From Bacillota bacterium (GTDB lineage: Bacteria; Bacillota; Sulfobacillia; JAIMAT01), in contig JASBVS010000013.1 of assembly GCA_029960955.1 (NCBI GenBank), positions 1 through 35,251 on the forward strand: DNA of 35,251 bases, given 5' to 3'. The position numbers and the translations under genes were made by a program. The notes under the pieces are model-generated. The model saw nothing but the letters and a program-made list of their open reading frames with translations, did not search any database and was not told where the DNA came from. Below, piece by piece: positions 27,942 through 34,827 of the stretch. Positions within the stretch are counted from its first letter, which is position 1, and every line of letters begins with the position of its first letter.

Positions 27942-28075
27942 GCGCGAGCGCCGCGCCGCCGGCCCCCGCCCGGCGAGCCCAGCGACGCCCGCCCCGCGGC
28001 CGCTTCGAGCCGGGAGGGAAACGCGTAAGCTAGTCACGAGCGGGCGGGCCGGCGGCCCGAAGGGAGGAAGGCAGG

Positions 28076-29329
28076 GTGGTTGCGGAGGCTGCGACGATCA
28101 ACGCCCAGCGGCTGCTCCAGCGCATCGAGCAGCTGGGCCGGATCGGCCGCCTGCCCGAGGTCCAGGGAGGCGGCATCAACCGCCCCACCTACGGTCCGGC
28201 CTGGATGGAGGCGCGCTCGCGCGTCGCCGGCTGGATGAGCGAGGCGGGGCTGGCGGTCCGGGTCGACGCCGCGGGCAACCTGATCGGTCGCCTGGGCTCC
28301 GGGGGCGGCTCCGCGGCGGCGATCGCCCTGGGCTCGCACATCGACACCGTGCCGCACGCCGGTCCCCTGGACGGGGCCTACGGCGTGCTGGCGGCGATCG
28401 AGGTGGCGGATGCGCTCCGCCGTGCCGGCGCGCAGCTCCGCCATCCGCTGGAGGTGCTCGTCTTCGCCGACGAGGAGGGGCGGATCGGGGGCGGGCTCTT
28501 CGGCAGCCGGGCCATGGCGGGCCTCGTCGAGCCGGACTTCGCCGAGCGCCTGACGGACGTCGGCGACGCCATGCGCGAGGCGGGCCTCGACCCGCGACGG
28601 CTGGGCGAGGCGGCGAGGAAGCCGGGCGAGCTCGCCTGCTACGTCGAGCTCCACATCGAGCAGGGCGGCCGCCTGGACCGCATGGGCATCCCGGTGGCGG
28701 TGGTGCGGGGCCTCGTCGGCATCCGGCGCTTCCGCGTCGCCTTCCGGGGGCAGGCCAACCACGCCGGCACCACCGAGATGCGCGGGCGACGCGACGCGGC
28801 GCTGGCGGCGGCGCGCTTCCTGCTGGACTTCCGCGAGCGGATCCTGGAGAAGGGCGAGGGCGTCGTCGGCACGGTGGGCGTCCTGGACCTGGAGCCGGGG
28901 GCGGTCAACGTCATCCCGGGCGTCGCCCGCCTCGAAGGCGAGTTCCGCGCGCTCGAGGCGGCGGAGCTGGCCGAGCTGGAGGCGGAGACGGCGCGCATCG
29001 CCGGGGTGGCGGCCGAACGCGAGCGCTGCACGGCGGAGTTCGAGCTGGGCGCCTGGGACCCGCCGACGCTCTGCGACCCCAAGGTGATGACCGCGCTGGA
29101 GGCCGCCGCGCGCCCGCGGCTGCGCGCCGGTCAGGAAGTGCCCCGCCTGGACAGCCGCGCCGGGCACGACGCGCAGAGCATGGCGCACCTCTGCCCGGTG
29201 GGCATGCTCTTCGTGCCCAGCCTGGGAGGCTACTCCCACGTGCCCCAGGAAGCGACCCGTGCGGAGGACCTGGTGCTGGGCGCGGAGGTGCTCCTCGCGG
29301 CGACCCTCCGGCTCGACCAGACGCTCTGA
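28076..29329 (+). CDS. M20-type amidohydrolase (allantoate/N-carbamoyl-amino-acid hydrolase family)
   Basis: This is a zinc or manganese-dependent hydrolase of the AllC/HyuC group, which removes carbamoyl or ureido groups from allantoate, ureidoglycine or N-carbamoyl amino acids. The 417 residues show the metal ligands in LGSHIDTVPHAGPLDGAYG, the catalytic FADEEGRIGGGLFGSRAM, the family's YVELHIEQGGRLD and the dimer-side H in NHAGTTEM, and the last ligand in YSHVPQEAT. No residue is missing; exact substrate is open. Start GTG at 28076 follows AAGGGAGG. A 15-base palindrome CGGGCCG-G-CGGCCCG lies at 28045-28059 just before the ribosome-binding site. It sits 134 bases after the creatininase-family gene and 16 before maf. 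Confidence 0.88.
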   Translation: MVAEAATINAQRLLQRIEQLGRIGRLPEVQGGGINRPTYGPAWMEARSRVAGWMSEAGLAVRVDAAGNLIGRLGSGGGSAAAIALGSHIDTVPHAGPLDGAYGVLAAIEVADALRRAGAQLRHPLEVLVFADEEGRIGGGLFGSRAMAGLVEPDFAERLTDVGDAMREAGLDPRRLGEAARKPGELACYVELHIEQGGRLDRMGIPVAVVRGLVGIRRFRVAFRGQANHAGTTEMRGRRDAALAAARFLLDFRERILEKGEGVVGTVGVLDLEPGAVNVIPGVARLEGEFRALEAAELAELEAETARIAGVAAERERCTAEFELGAWDPPTLCDPKVMTALEAAARPRLRAGQEVPRLDSRAGHDAQSMAHLCPVGMLFVPSLGGYSHVPQEATRAEDLVLGAEVLLAATLRLDQTL

Positions 29330-29345
29330 AGGGGGTCCGCGGCGG

Positions 29346-29981
29346 GTGCGCCTGGTCCTGGCCTCCAGCTCCCCGCGCAGGCGTGCGCTGCTCGAGGCGC
29401 TGGGGCTGCCCTTCGAAGTCGTACCTCCGGGGGTGGACGAGCCGCGCCGGCCCGGCCTTCCTCCGGAGCGGCTCGTCGAGGAGCTCTCGCTCCGCAAGGC
29501 GCTGGCCGTGGCGCGGCGGCTGGCGGGCGAGGGCGGGACCGCCGCCCCCGCCGCCCCCGCCGCCGGCGCGGCCACCTGGATCCTCGGCTCGGACACCGTC
29601 GTCGTCCTCGACGGCGAGATCCTCGGCAAGCCCTCCGGCCCGGCCGAGGCGGTGCGCATGCTGGAGCGGCTGGCGGGCCGGACGCACGTCGTCTACAGCG
29701 GCATCGCGCTGGTCCCGCTGGCGGCGCGGGGCACGGCGCCGGAGGAGCGCGCCCGCGTGGCGCACCAGCGGACCGAGGTCCGCCTGCGCGCCCTGCGGCC
29801 GGGCGAGGCGGAGCGGTACGTGGCGACCGGCGAGCCCCTGGACAAGGCCGGAGCCTACGCGGCCCAGGGCCGGGGGGCGGTCCTGATCGAGTGGATCCGG
29901 GGCGACTACACCAACGTGGTCGGCCTGCCGGTTCCGCTGCTCCTGCGCACCCTGGAGGCGCTGGAACGGGGAGGGGGATGA
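29346..29981 (+). CDS. maf: Maf family nucleotide pyrophosphatase
   Basis: This is a house-cleaning nucleoside triphosphate pyrophosphatase (dTTP/UTP or m7GTP type). The 211 residues show the opening LVLASSSPRRRALLEALGLP, the SDTVVVLDGEILGKP motif and AGAYAAQGRGAVLIEWIRGD, the usual Maf core. An Ala/Pro-rich insert at about 60-75 (GTAAPAAPAAGAA) extends it slightly over the common 190. Start GTG at 29346 follows GGGGG; the frame is open upstream into the preceding gene without similarity. The gene is 6 bases before the bifunctional-nuclease-domain gene, so likely in one operon. Confidence 0.92.
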   Translation: MRLVLASSSPRRRALLEALGLPFEVVPPGVDEPRRPGLPPERLVEELSLRKALAVARRLAGEGGTAAPAAPAAGAATWILGSDTVVVLDGEILGKPSGPAEAVRMLERLAGRTHVVYSGIALVPLAARGTAPEERARVAHQRTEVRLRALRPGEAERYVATGEPLDKAGAYAAQGRGAVLIEWIRGDYTNVVGLPVPLLLRTLEALERGGG

Positions 29982-29987
29982 GCCGAG

Positions 29988-30440
29988 ATGGTGCCGATGC
30001 GCGTGGAGCGCGTCCTCGAGGTGGTCACCCTCGGCGGCGAGAAGAGCCACGTGGTCGTCCTGGTGGACGAGGAAGGGAAGACCGCCCTGCCCATCACCAT
30101 CGGTTCCAGCGAGGCGGAGGCGATCGCCATCGGCATGAGCGGCGCCCGCCCGTCCCGGCCGCTCACCCACGATCTGCTGCTCCACGTGGTGGAGGAGCTG
30201 GGCGGCCGCATCGAGCAGGTGCTGGTCCACGACATCCGCGGCGAGACGTTCATCGGCCAGGTGGACGTCGCCACCTCCCACGGGGTGCTGGAGGTCGACT
30301 GCCGGCCCAGCGACGGCATCGCCATCGCCGTCCGCGCCGGCTGCCCGATCCTGGCCGACGAGGAGGTGCTCGCCAAGGCGGGCGTCGACCCCGATCGCTT
30401 CCGCGGCGGCGAGGAGTCCTCGCCGCCCACCTGGGACTGA
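29988..30440 (+). CDS. Bifunctional nuclease (BFN/DUF151) domain protein
   Basis: This is a 150-residue protein of the bifunctional nuclease family, with reported DNase and RNase activity in some members. The family core spans most of the length: VVLVDEEGKTALPITIGSSE, AEAIAIGMSGARPSRPLTHD and DGIAIAVRAGCPILADEEVL. The start ATG at 29988 has a GGGAGGGGG site nine bases upstream; ATG at 29997 is a possible alternative. It lies between maf and the DinB-GNAT gene, in the same direction. Its cellular role here is unknown. Confidence 0.9.
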   Translation: MVPMRVERVLEVVTLGGEKSHVVVLVDEEGKTALPITIGSSEAEAIAIGMSGARPSRPLTHDLLLHVVEELGGRIEQVLVHDIRGETFIGQVDVATSHGVLEVDCRPSDGIAIAVRAGCPILADEEVLAKAGVDPDRFRGGEESSPPTWD

Positions 30441-30445
30441 GGTCC

Positions 30446-31495
30446 GTGGACGGGATCCGCACGCTCTACGACTGGGTGCGGGCGACGCGCCGGTCGCTCT
30501 TCGACTACCTGGAGGGCTGGCCGGTCGAGCTCTACCTGCGGCCGCTCGAGCTTCTGGCGGGCGAGAGCGTCCGCGACCGCCACGTCCACGTCGCCGAGTG
30601 CTACGTCACCTGGCTGGCGACGGTGGGGCTGGAGGAGGGCTCCTCGCCGCCGTCCCCCGGGGAGGTTCCCGACGTGCGCCGGGCGCGCGCCCTCTTCGCC
30701 GAGGTCGACCGGTTGGTCGAACGCTTCCTGGGACGGTTCGAGGGGGAGCTGGACCGGCCGCTGGCGCGCAGCTGGCGCGGCGAGAGGAGAGAGCTGACGC
30801 CGCGCTGGCTCCTCGCCCACCCCATCACCCACGAGTTCCACCACAAGGGGCAGATCGTCCTGGCCGGCCGCTGGCTCGGCCGTCCGGCGCCCGACACCGA
30901 CCTCCTCTTCCCGGAGGAAGCGGCCGCCTCGCCGGGCCCAGCGCCGCTCGGCCGTGGCGCGGCCGCGAGCCCGCAGGTGCCCGCCGCGGCGCGGCTGCGC
31001 ATCGCGGAGGCGGAGGGGGCGGCCGGGCGCGCCTGGCTCGCGGAGCTCTGGCGGCAGCGGTGGGGCGGCGCCGTCATGGTCACGCGCGGGCGCCTCCATC
31101 GCCTGGAGTCGCTGCAGGCCGCGATCGCCTATCTCGACGGCGAGCCGGCCGGCGCCGCCACCTGGTACGTCGAGGAGGGCGAGTGCGAACTGGTCAGCCT
31201 GGACGCCGTCCGCCGGGGAAGGGGCGTGGGCAGCGCGCTCCTGGCCGCGGTGGAGGAGCACGCCCGGGCGGCAGGCTGCCGCCGCCTCTGGCTGGTCACC
31301 TCCAACGACAACCTGGAGGCGCTCCGCTTCTACCAGCGGCGCGGCTACCGGATCGCCGCGGTCCACGCCGGCGCCGTCGACGCGGCGCGCCGGCTGAAGC
31401 CCGCCATCCCCGAGGTCGGCGACCACGGCATCCCGGTCCGCGACGAGATCGAGCTGGAGAAGCGGCTGCAGGAGACAGGCGCGAGCCGGGAGTGA
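30446..31495 (+). CDS. DinB-like domain fused to a GNAT acetyltransferase
   Basis: This is a 349-residue two-domain protein. The N-terminal part (about 1-155) is a DinB/YfiT-like four-helix metal-binding fold: LYDWVRATRRSLFDYLEGWP, HVHVAECYVTWLATVG and the HPITHEFHHKGQIVLAGRWL ligand region. A linker rich in Pro and Ala follows. The C-terminal part (about 185-320) is a GNAT domain with the acetyl-CoA loop RRGRGVGSALLAAVEEHARA and RFYQRRGYRIAAVHAG. DinB-like enzymes are often thiol-dependent transferases; GNATs acetylate amines. The fused role is unknown. GTG at 30446 is chosen because the DinB helix begins at once and GAGG precedes it; the frame is open upstream through two other genes. Confidence 0.85.
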   Translation: MDGIRTLYDWVRATRRSLFDYLEGWPVELYLRPLELLAGESVRDRHVHVAECYVTWLATVGLEEGSSPPSPGEVPDVRRARALFAEVDRLVERFLGRFEGELDRPLARSWRGERRELTPRWLLAHPITHEFHHKGQIVLAGRWLGRPAPDTDLLFPEEAAASPGPAPLGRGAAASPQVPAAARLRIAEAEGAAGRAWLAELWRQRWGGAVMVTRGRLHRLESLQAAIAYLDGEPAGAATWYVEEGECELVSLDAVRRGRGVGSALLAAVEEHARAAGCRRLWLVTSNDNLEALRFYQRRGYRIAAVHAGAVDAARRLKPAIPEVGDHGIPVRDEIELEKRLQETGASRE

Positions 31496-31529
31496 AGAGC
31501 CCTGCCCGCCCCTGCCCGCGCCCGGCGCG
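31496..31529. other. Short spacer after the DinB-GNAT gene
   Basis: This is a brief GC-rich stretch with no gene of its own. No strong terminator is seen directly after the DinB-GNAT stop; the first strong hairpin with a U-tract is at 31715. Confidence 0.4.
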
Positions 31530-31708
31530 CTCAGGCGCGGCCGGTACTCCTGCTGGAGCCGCGCTTCCGCCTCGGAGAAGCCGGCCGGCGTGAGGTCGGC
31601 CCGACCGAAGAGAGTGCAGTGACAGGTGCCGGTCGCCTCGATGTCGGCCAGGGCGAACTTGCACGGGCAGATCAGCTTCGTCCTCATCCGGTGCGGGTTC
31701 GGGAGCAC
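31530..31708 (-). pseudogene. Remnant of a ferredoxin:thioredoxin reductase catalytic-like protein
   Basis: On the minus strand a fragment reads ICPCKFALADIEATGTCHC followed by TLFGRADLTPAGFSEAEARL. CPC and CHC in this order are the last two cysteine motifs of ferredoxin:thioredoxin reductase catalytic-chain-like proteins, which carry an iron-sulfur cluster and a redox disulfide. The first CPC and the N-terminal half are absent: an in-frame TAA at 31712-31714 lies two codons before the earliest start (GTG at 31708), and the frame then runs without a natural stop into antisense of the upstream gene. Both ends are therefore abnormal. It may instead be a short divergent protein starting at ATG 31687 (MRTKLICPC). 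The left boundary is approximate. Confidence 0.5.
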
Positions 31709-32931
31709 ACCTTAGGGGCGCCGCGAGGCGCCCCTTTTCTCGTGGAGGTGAGGCGGTGGGGCGCGACAGGGAGTTCGAGAAGATGGTCGAGATCGCGAAC
31801 CGCCGCTACGAAGCGTCGGGGCTGGCCCCGGCTGTCCGTCATGCGACGCCGATGGTGGTGGAGGAGGCGCCGGGCAGCGGGGTCTACGCAGGCGGGTGTC
31901 CTCGAGACGCGGGATGATGTCCCTCTGACGCTGTAAAAGCGTTCAGGCCGCCCGGGACGCATCGAAGCTCGGGTTTTCCCCTCGTTCTCTCTGCCGGGCT
32001 TCGGCGGTACCGGATCCAGGCCCAGCTCCTGGCGAAGGGCGAGGATCTGCCGCTGTTCGAGCTGGGTGAGGTGGATCCGCTGCCAGCGGGCGGCGGCCCG
32101 GATCAGCGCGCCGAAGATCAGCTTGAGTGCGCTCCGCTCGTCGAAGAAGCGCGGGAGAACCTTGGTCCGCCGCCGCTCCTCCTCGAAGCTCCGTTCGATC
32201 AGGTTGGTGGTCCGCACGAACTTCCGGTGCCCCGTCGGCAGCCGGAGGTGTTGGAGGCTGGCTTCGAGGTCGTCCTGGAAGCTGTGCACGGCCGAGGGGA
32301 GAACCCGCTCGTAGCGGGCGACGAAGTCCTGGGCGAGGCGGCGCCCCTCTTCCAGGTTGGGTGCGTCGCGGACGGCGGCGAGGTAAACTCGGACCTCTTC
32401 CCGCATCTCCTCGGGCACCTTGTCCAGGATGTTCCGCACCTTGTGGACCCAGCAGCGGATGCGCAGGCTCTTGGGGAAGACGGCCTCCACCGCCCGGATC
32501 AGCCCCGGCGCTCCATCGGTGGTCACGCTCAGCGGCACGTTCAAGCCCCGTCGGACCATGTCGCGCAAGAAGTCGAGCCAGTCGGCCTCGCTCTCGCGGC
32601 TGCCCAGCGCCAGGTGGAGCAATACCCGCCGCCCCTCCAGGGTGATCCCCGAGGCGGCCAGCACTCCCTCGCGCACTGTGCCCGTCCGCCTCAGCGGCTC
32701 GAAGATCGCGTCCAAGAACAGGTACTGGACCTGAAACGCGTCCAGCCGGCGATCGCGGAAGGCCTCGTACTCCTTCCAGAGCGAGTCGGTGATCGCGCTC
32801 ACCTGCGTCCGGCTCAGGAGCCTCTCGCCGGCCGCCTCCCGGAGCGCATCCTCGATGTCCCGCGTGGAGAGCCCGCGAGCGTACATCTCGACGGCCTCGT
32901 GCATCTGCGCCGACGGCGGTACTCTCTTCAT
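31684..32931 (-). CDS. IS256-family (Mutator-type) transposase
   Basis: This is a DDE transposase of 415 residues from ATG 32931. It has an N-terminal helical part (AVEMYARGLSTRDIEDALRE), the first catalytic Asp in QYLFLDAIFEPL (about 74), the second in VTTDGAPGLI (about 139), the C-x2-H of RIRCWVHKVRNIL, and the acidic third site in TTNLIERSFEEERRRTK (about 246-252). GAGGAG precedes the ATG; a start at 32973 would add 14 residues. The frame does not stop inside the element: it reads through the left terminal repeat (FYSVRG) and 76 residues into flanking DNA, ending at 31684. The real family portion ends near 31913, so the last part is junction-derived. Triad residues look intact, so activity is possible. 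Confidence 0.85.
   Translation of the reverse strand: MKRVPPSAQMHEAVEMYARGLSTRDIEDALREAAGERLLSRTQVSAITDSLWKEYEAFRDRRLDAFQVQYLFLDAIFEPLRRTGTVREGVLAASGITLEGRRVLLHLALGSRESEADWLDFLRDMVRRGLNVPLSVTTDGAPGLIRAVEAVFPKSLRIRCWVHKVRNILDKVPEEMREEVRVYLAAVRDAPNLEEGRRLAQDFVARYERVLPSAVHSFQDDLEASLQHLRLPTGHRKFVRTTNLIERSFEEERRRTKVLPRFFDERSALKLIFGALIRAAARWQRIHLTQLEQRQILALRQELGLDPVPPKPGRENEGKTRASMRPGRPERFYSVRGTSSRVSRTPACVDPAARRLLHHHRRRMTDSRGQPRRFVAAVRDLDHLLELPVAPHRLTSTRKGAPRGAPKVCSRTRTG
31715..31738 (+). terminator. Intrinsic terminator with U-tract
   Basis: GGGGCGCC (31715-31722), loop GCGA and GGCGCCCC (31727-31734) form a perfect 8-base-pair stem followed by TTTTCT. This is the best intrinsic terminator in the window and reads rightward. 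It lies 220 bases after the DinB-GNAT gene and 10 bases before the ribosome-binding site of the RecU-like fragment, so it could also act as an attenuator for that gene. Confidence 0.8.
31756..31917 (+). pseudogene. N-terminal fragment of a RecU-like nuclease, cut by an IS element
   Basis: A GTG at 31756 with a strong GGAGGTGA site starts GRDREFEKMVEIANRRYEAS, then GLAPAVRHATPMVVEEAPGS. This resembles the opening of RecU/Holliday-junction-resolvase-like or phage VRR-NUC-type proteins (R-G-x-FE...N..Y...G.A...PTP..V). The frame reaches a TGA at 31915, inside the terminal repeat of the IS element, after only 53 residues, so the nuclease core is lost. No matching 3' part is visible on the far side of the IS. 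Family assignment is moderate because only the N-terminus remains. Confidence 0.55.
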
Positions 32932-33019
32932 AGGCCTGGGTCTCCTCGATGGGTTTTGCCTGCTGCAAACCATCGTAGCCTGGGCCTTCCCGCCTTTACA
33001 GCAGCCTCAGGACATCATC
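31913..33019 (-). mobile_element. IS256-family insertion sequence (about 1.1 kb)
   Basis: The ends are imperfect inverted repeats: left GATGATGTCC (31913-31922) and right GGACATCATC (33010-33019), with further matches inward including GCTGTAAA and AGGCC, about 27 of 37 positions. Between them lies a leftward DDE transposase of the Mutator/IS256 type. Flanks of 8 bases (AGACGCGG left, AAGTCGCC right) do not match, so there is no target-site duplication, suggesting a secondary rearrangement or deletion beside the element. It is short for the family (1.2-1.5 kb). Confidence 0.82.
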
Positions 33020-33102
33020 AAGTCGCCGAGACCGCAGGCTGAGTTCGCTTGGCCTGCGAAGCCGCCCCGTTCTCGACAGCGCTGCGCCCCCCGATGGTCT
33101 CC

Positions 33103-33131
33103 TTGACGTTTGTCTCATCGCAATATATCAT
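33103..33131 (+). promoter_or_regulatory. Strong sigma-A promoter for the MFS gene
   Basis: TTGACG (33103-33108) and TATCAT (33126-33131) are each 5/6 to consensus with exactly 17 bases between. It lies 84 bases after the IS right end and about 93 before the MFS start. It is the best promoter in the window. A 21-base inverted repeat directly follows it. Confidence 0.82.
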
Positions 33132-33134
33132 GAA

Positions 33135-33155
33135 GACATATCACGCAGGTATGTC
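33135..33155. promoter_or_regulatory. Inverted repeat at the MFS transcription start (possible operator)
   Basis: GACATA (33135-33140) and TATGTC (33150-33155) are perfect 6-base arms around a 9-base centre. The position just after the -10 element would let a bound repressor block transcription, as MarR or TetR regulators do. No regulator gene is visible nearby. Confidence 0.5.
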
Positions 33156-33223
33156 GCACGCTAACCGGGCAGTTCCCAGCTTGACGCGGCGCCTTCAGCC
33201 AACAAGACAGGAGGTCACGCACC

Positions 33224-34573
33224 ATGGCCGAGACGCACCCCCCCGAGAACCGCCACTCTGCGACCGGCCGCCCCAGCGTTGCCGGCGCTTTCTCCGACAC
33301 CTTCGCTCCCGTGCGGAACCGGAATCTGAGCATCTACCTGGCGGGTCAGGGCATCTCCCTCTGAGGGACGTTCATGCAGGCGACGGCCCAGTCCTGGACG
33401 GTGTGGCAGCTCAGCCACTCCGTCAGGGACCTCGGTCTTGTGGCCATGCTGGAGAGTCTGCCGCTGCTGCTCTTCGGTGCCCTGGCCGGCACTATCGCCG
33501 ATCGGGTGGATCGCCGGAGGCTGCTGCTGGGCACCCAGACAGCCGCGATGCTGCTGGCCTTCGTGTTCGCCTTCCTGGTGCAAAGCCAGCTCATCCAGCT
33601 CTGGCACGTCTTCCTGCTCGCCTTCGGCCTCGGGTGTGTCAGCGCGCTCGACCTGCCCGCCCAGAATGCCTTCATCGGCGACCTCTCAGGCCTGGACCAG
33701 GTACGGCAGGCCGTCGCTCTGGACAACATGGTTTTGCAGGCCAGCCGAATGGTCGGGCCCACAGTGGCGGGCTGGGTCATGGGGGCGCTGGGCATCGCGC
33801 CAGCTTTCTGGATCAACGGCGCCAGCTTCCTGGCAGTCATCGGGACGCTCCTCGCCGTCCGCGCTCGGCGGGGAGTCCAACCGCAGGGCCAGCAGCAGGA
33901 CGATTTCCCGGAAGTTATCCGCTACGTCGGCACCCAAGCGCGCATCCAGGATCTGCTGCTCCTCTCGGGGCTGCTGACCTTCTTCCTGTTCACCATCGGC
34001 CAGCTTCTCCCACCCATCGCGACCGACCGTCTTCAGGGCGGCCCTGAAACCCTGGGCCTGTTGCTCGGAGCCACGGGGGCGGGGGCGACTGTGAGTCTCT
34101 TCGTGGTCGTGCCTGTCGTCCTCCAGGCACGGAGGGTAGGCCTGACACTCGCGGGGGCAGTGATCTGGGCCGGTCTGTGGGTTGTGGTGCTGTCGGCTTC
34201 GAACTGGCTCGGGCTCTCCATGGCAGCCGGGTTCCTCTGCAGCCTAGCGGTTCCGGTCGTCATGACGTCGGCGAACGGTATCATCCAGATGCTTGCTCCG
34301 CCGCACATGCGGGCTCGGCTCCTGGTGCTCTGGATCATGGTCACGTTCGGGCTGCAGCCGATCGCGGCCCTGCTCGTGGGCTTCAGCGGACAGATCCTGG
34401 GCGCACCCCTCGCCATCCTGATCAACGGCTTGGCACTGGTGTTCGGCACCGTCTTGCTGCTGGCCATCCATCCCGATCTGGGCCGTTGGCGCCTGGCTCC
34501 GCAGGGTGATCCGGTGTCGGCCGCTTGGCCCACGGCTCAGCAGGCAGAGGGGACATCGCCTCAATACCGATGA
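33224..34573 (+). pseudogene. MFS efflux transporter gene with in-frame UGA at codon 47
   Basis: This is a major facilitator superfamily transporter with about 12 hydrophobic helices. The full frame from ATG 33224 (with a perfect AGGAGGT site 8 bases upstream) starts MAETHPPENRHSATGRPSVA, then reaches RNRNLSIYLAGQGISL, where a TGA at 33362-33364 interrupts it, and continues GTFMQATAQSWTVWQLSHS and onward without another stop for 402 more codons. Related transporters have G-Q-x-x-S-x-x-G-T-W-M-Q here, so one codon is replaced by a stop; TGG to TGA is the simplest change. Conserved elements follow, such as GTIADRVDRRRLLL (loop 2-3) and the helix DLPAQNAFIGDLS. Restart at ATG 33374 would remove the first helix. 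Promoter and operator candidates lie upstream. Codon use is less GC-rich than the core. Drug-efflux type is inferred only from fold similarity. Confidence 0.8.
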
Positions 34574-34595
34574 GCAAGGTCCAGCGGACGCGGAT

Positions 34596-34625
34596 AGAAG
34601 GCGACTCCAAGTGCGGACGCCTTCT
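34596..34625 (+). terminator. Hairpin after the MFS gene
   Basis: AGAAGGCG (34596-34603) and CGCCTTCT (34618-34625) pair perfectly over 8 bases around a 14-base loop. There is no U-tract after it, so it may be a weak terminator or another RNA structure. The rest of the 254-base gap up to 34827 holds the next gene's regulatory sites and no convincing gene. Confidence 0.5.
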
Positions 34626-34777
34626 GTGTGCAAGAGGCGCGGGGCTACTTGAGTGGCTGTGATGCCCTGAGGGGCCAACCGTCCTCATGAACGTGTGATG
34701 CTTTCAGGTGGCTGCTGTGGGGTCGAATCCGGGCAGGGATGTTCGTCATCAGTGTAGCGACACCCCCACATGACAGG

Positions 34778-34783
34778 TATCCT
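34778..34783 (+). promoter_or_regulatory. Candidate -10 element of the DUF1579-like gene
   Basis: TATCCT lies 45 bases before the GTG start; TAGCGA (34755-34760) is a weak -35 at 17-base spacing. The match is modest, but a promoter is needed here because the MFS gene is followed by a hairpin. Confidence 0.35.
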
Positions 34784-34794
34784 AGACTCAATCC

Positions 34795-34810
34795 TGCAGC
34801 AGGTGCTGCA
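34795..34810. promoter_or_regulatory. Palindrome before the DUF1579-like gene (possible operator)
   Basis: TGCAGCA-GG-TGCTGCA is a perfect inverted repeat with 7-base arms and a 2-base centre. It lies between the candidate -10 and the AGGAGGG ribosome-binding site, so it could be a repressor site or a hairpin in the leader. Confidence 0.5.
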
Positions 34811-34827
34811 ATCAGGAGGGACAGACC

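Noticed and set aside
31943-32968. Second reverse-strand frame of 341 codons within the IS
   Set aside because: It is the transposase gene read in a shifted frame, without family motifs.
33021-33133. 37-codon reverse-strand frame next to the IS right end (starts MIYCDETNVKETIGG)
   Set aside because: It has no ribosome-binding site and overlaps the MFS promoter; I do not recognise the sequence.
33362-33400. Selenocysteine at the UGA of the MFS gene
   Set aside because: No clear bacterial SECIS-like hairpin follows the UGA, MFS transporters do not use selenocysteine, and related proteins have ordinary residues there.
34570-34662. Small 30-codon frame (ATGA overlap) after the MFS gene
   Set aside because: It has no ribosome-binding site and covers the inverted repeat at 34596-34625, so a structural explanation is better.
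34719-34740. tRNA-like T-loop (GGGTCGAATCCGGG)
   Set aside because: It lacks one base of the TTCGA loop, and no D-arm, anticodon arm or acceptor stem is found around it.
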